A DNA stretch of 6,393 bases from positions 1-6,393 of the forward strand of contig JAJPXK010000221.1 of assembly GCA_021205485.1 (NCBI GenBank), in the 5' to 3' direction. The notes beneath the pieces were generated by a model. That model did no database searches, had not been told where the DNA came from, and saw only the letters and a program-made list of their open reading frames with translations. A program made the position numbers and the translations under genes. This stretch comes from Clostridia bacterium. GTDB lineage: Bacteria; Bacillota; Clostridia; Christensenellales; Borkfalkiaceae. Shown in pieces: positions 5,845 to 6,393 of this stretch (position 1 is its first letter; each line of letters opens with the position of its first letter).

Positions 5845-6393
5845 ATGAATACGCTTTTTATACGGGAAGTTAAAATTTTATGGAACAAGGTAGATAAGTA
5901 CAGCTATTTGCGGCATATTGCGGCGCTGAACAGGATTGAAAGGGTAGAGTTTAACGCGCCCGTAACCTTTTTTGTTGGCGAAAATGGAAGCGGCAAATCT
6001 ACCCTTTTGGAAGCTATAGCCGTAGCCTACGGCTTTAATCCCGAAGGCGGTACAAAAAATTATAATTTTTCCACATACGATTCCCATTCGCAGCTATGCA
6101 ATGCAATTAAACTTATTAAGGGCGTGCTCCGTCCGAAGAGAGGTTTTTTTCTGCGGGCAGAAAGTTTTTACAATGTCGCCACGGCTGAAGAAGAATATTG
6201 TAAGTATGCGTCGCCATCTGATAATATTCTCCCTTTGGAACTCCATAAAAAATCACACGGCGAAAGTTTTTTAACTATAGTAAAAAATAAATTTCAAAGT
6301 AACGGTATTTATATTTTAGATGAGCCGGAAGCGGCGCTGTCCCCGCAAAAGCAACTTACGCTGCTTGCCGAAATTTACCGCTGCGTAAAGGGC
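5845..6393 (+). CDS. COG3910-like AAA/ABC-type ATPase, cut by the window end
   Basis: The frame runs open from 5845 to the last base, giving the first 183 residues. The protein is probably missing about 40-70 C-terminal residues compared with usual members. It opens with a short N-terminal segment (IREVKILW), then APVTFFVGENGSGKSTLLEA, with Walker A at 45-53 (GENGSGKST). The family pattern GFNPEGGT-x-NYNFST follows at 63-77. An ABC-like signature, SHGESF, lies at 137-142, and Walker B, IYILDEPEAALS, at 155-166. This is the compact 'predicted ATPase' family related to ABC and RecF/SMC heads but without transporter or long coiled-coil parts; its role is unknown. GGTGG at 5833-5837 favours the ATG at 5845. 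An in-frame ATG at 5830, overlapping the previous TAA, would add five residues but lacks a good SD. Confidence 0.88.
   Translation, partial: MNTLFIREVKILWNKVDKYSYLRHIAALNRIERVEFNAPVTFFVGENGSGKSTLLEAIAVAYGFNPEGGTKNYNFSTYDSHSQLCNAIKLIKGVLRPKRGFFLRAESFYNVATAEEEYCKYASPSDNILPLELHKKSHGESFLTIVKNKFQSNGIYILDEPEAALSPQKQLTLLAEIYRCVKG

Noticed and set aside
1..6393. CRISPR array, tRNA/rRNA genes, insertion sequence ends or attachment sites
   Set aside because: No spaced short repeats, transposase gene, terminal inverted repeats or tRNA-like sequence was found; the only clear DNA repeat is the coding duplication at 2987-3070.

Overview
The window looks like chromosomal or integrated-element DNA from a low-to-moderate GC Firmicute, most likely a gut-type Clostridia. 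I infer this from the AT-rich codon usage, strong purine-rich Shine-Dalgarno (SD) sites (AAGGGAG, GAGGTG, GAGGAG), a sigma-A type promoter, and protein families typical of Clostridia accessory regions. No 16S, tRNA or other species-level marker is present.

Layout: every supportable gene lies on the plus strand, closely packed, with no convincing terminator inside. An extended -10 promoter (6-33) precedes a WYL-domain transcriptional regulator (62-1036). Next come a Sel1-repeat protein (1048-2331), a J-domain protein that overlaps it by 14 bases (2318-3124), a small stand-alone HIRAN-like protein starting on the next base (3125-3511), and an uncharacterised two-domain protein (3529-4158). Two small tandem paralogues built from a 'GWS' helical repeat follow (4199-4471 and 4477-4779), then an ADP-ribosylglycohydrolase (4819-5604). 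Between 5605 and 5844 is a small gene broken by an in-frame TAA (5636-5830). The window ends inside a COG3910-like AAA/ABC-type ATPase (5845 to the edge).

How they may work together: the WYL protein is placed to regulate the genes behind it. Sel1, J-domain and HIRAN proteins form a tight, translationally coupled block. By family these suggest protein scaffolding, Hsp70 recruitment and recognition of DNA or its damage. The ADP-ribosylglycohydrolase adds a modification-removal activity, but no ADP-ribosyltransferase is visible. This mix resembles accessory stress-response or defence loci, but that is inference: no toxin, nuclease or known defence effector is seen.

Points of most interest are the WYL/Sel1/J/HIRAN block, an exact 42-base tandem duplication that lengthens a coiled coil by two heptads in the J-domain protein, the newly recognised GWS repeat in tandem small genes, and the nonsense-interrupted small gene.
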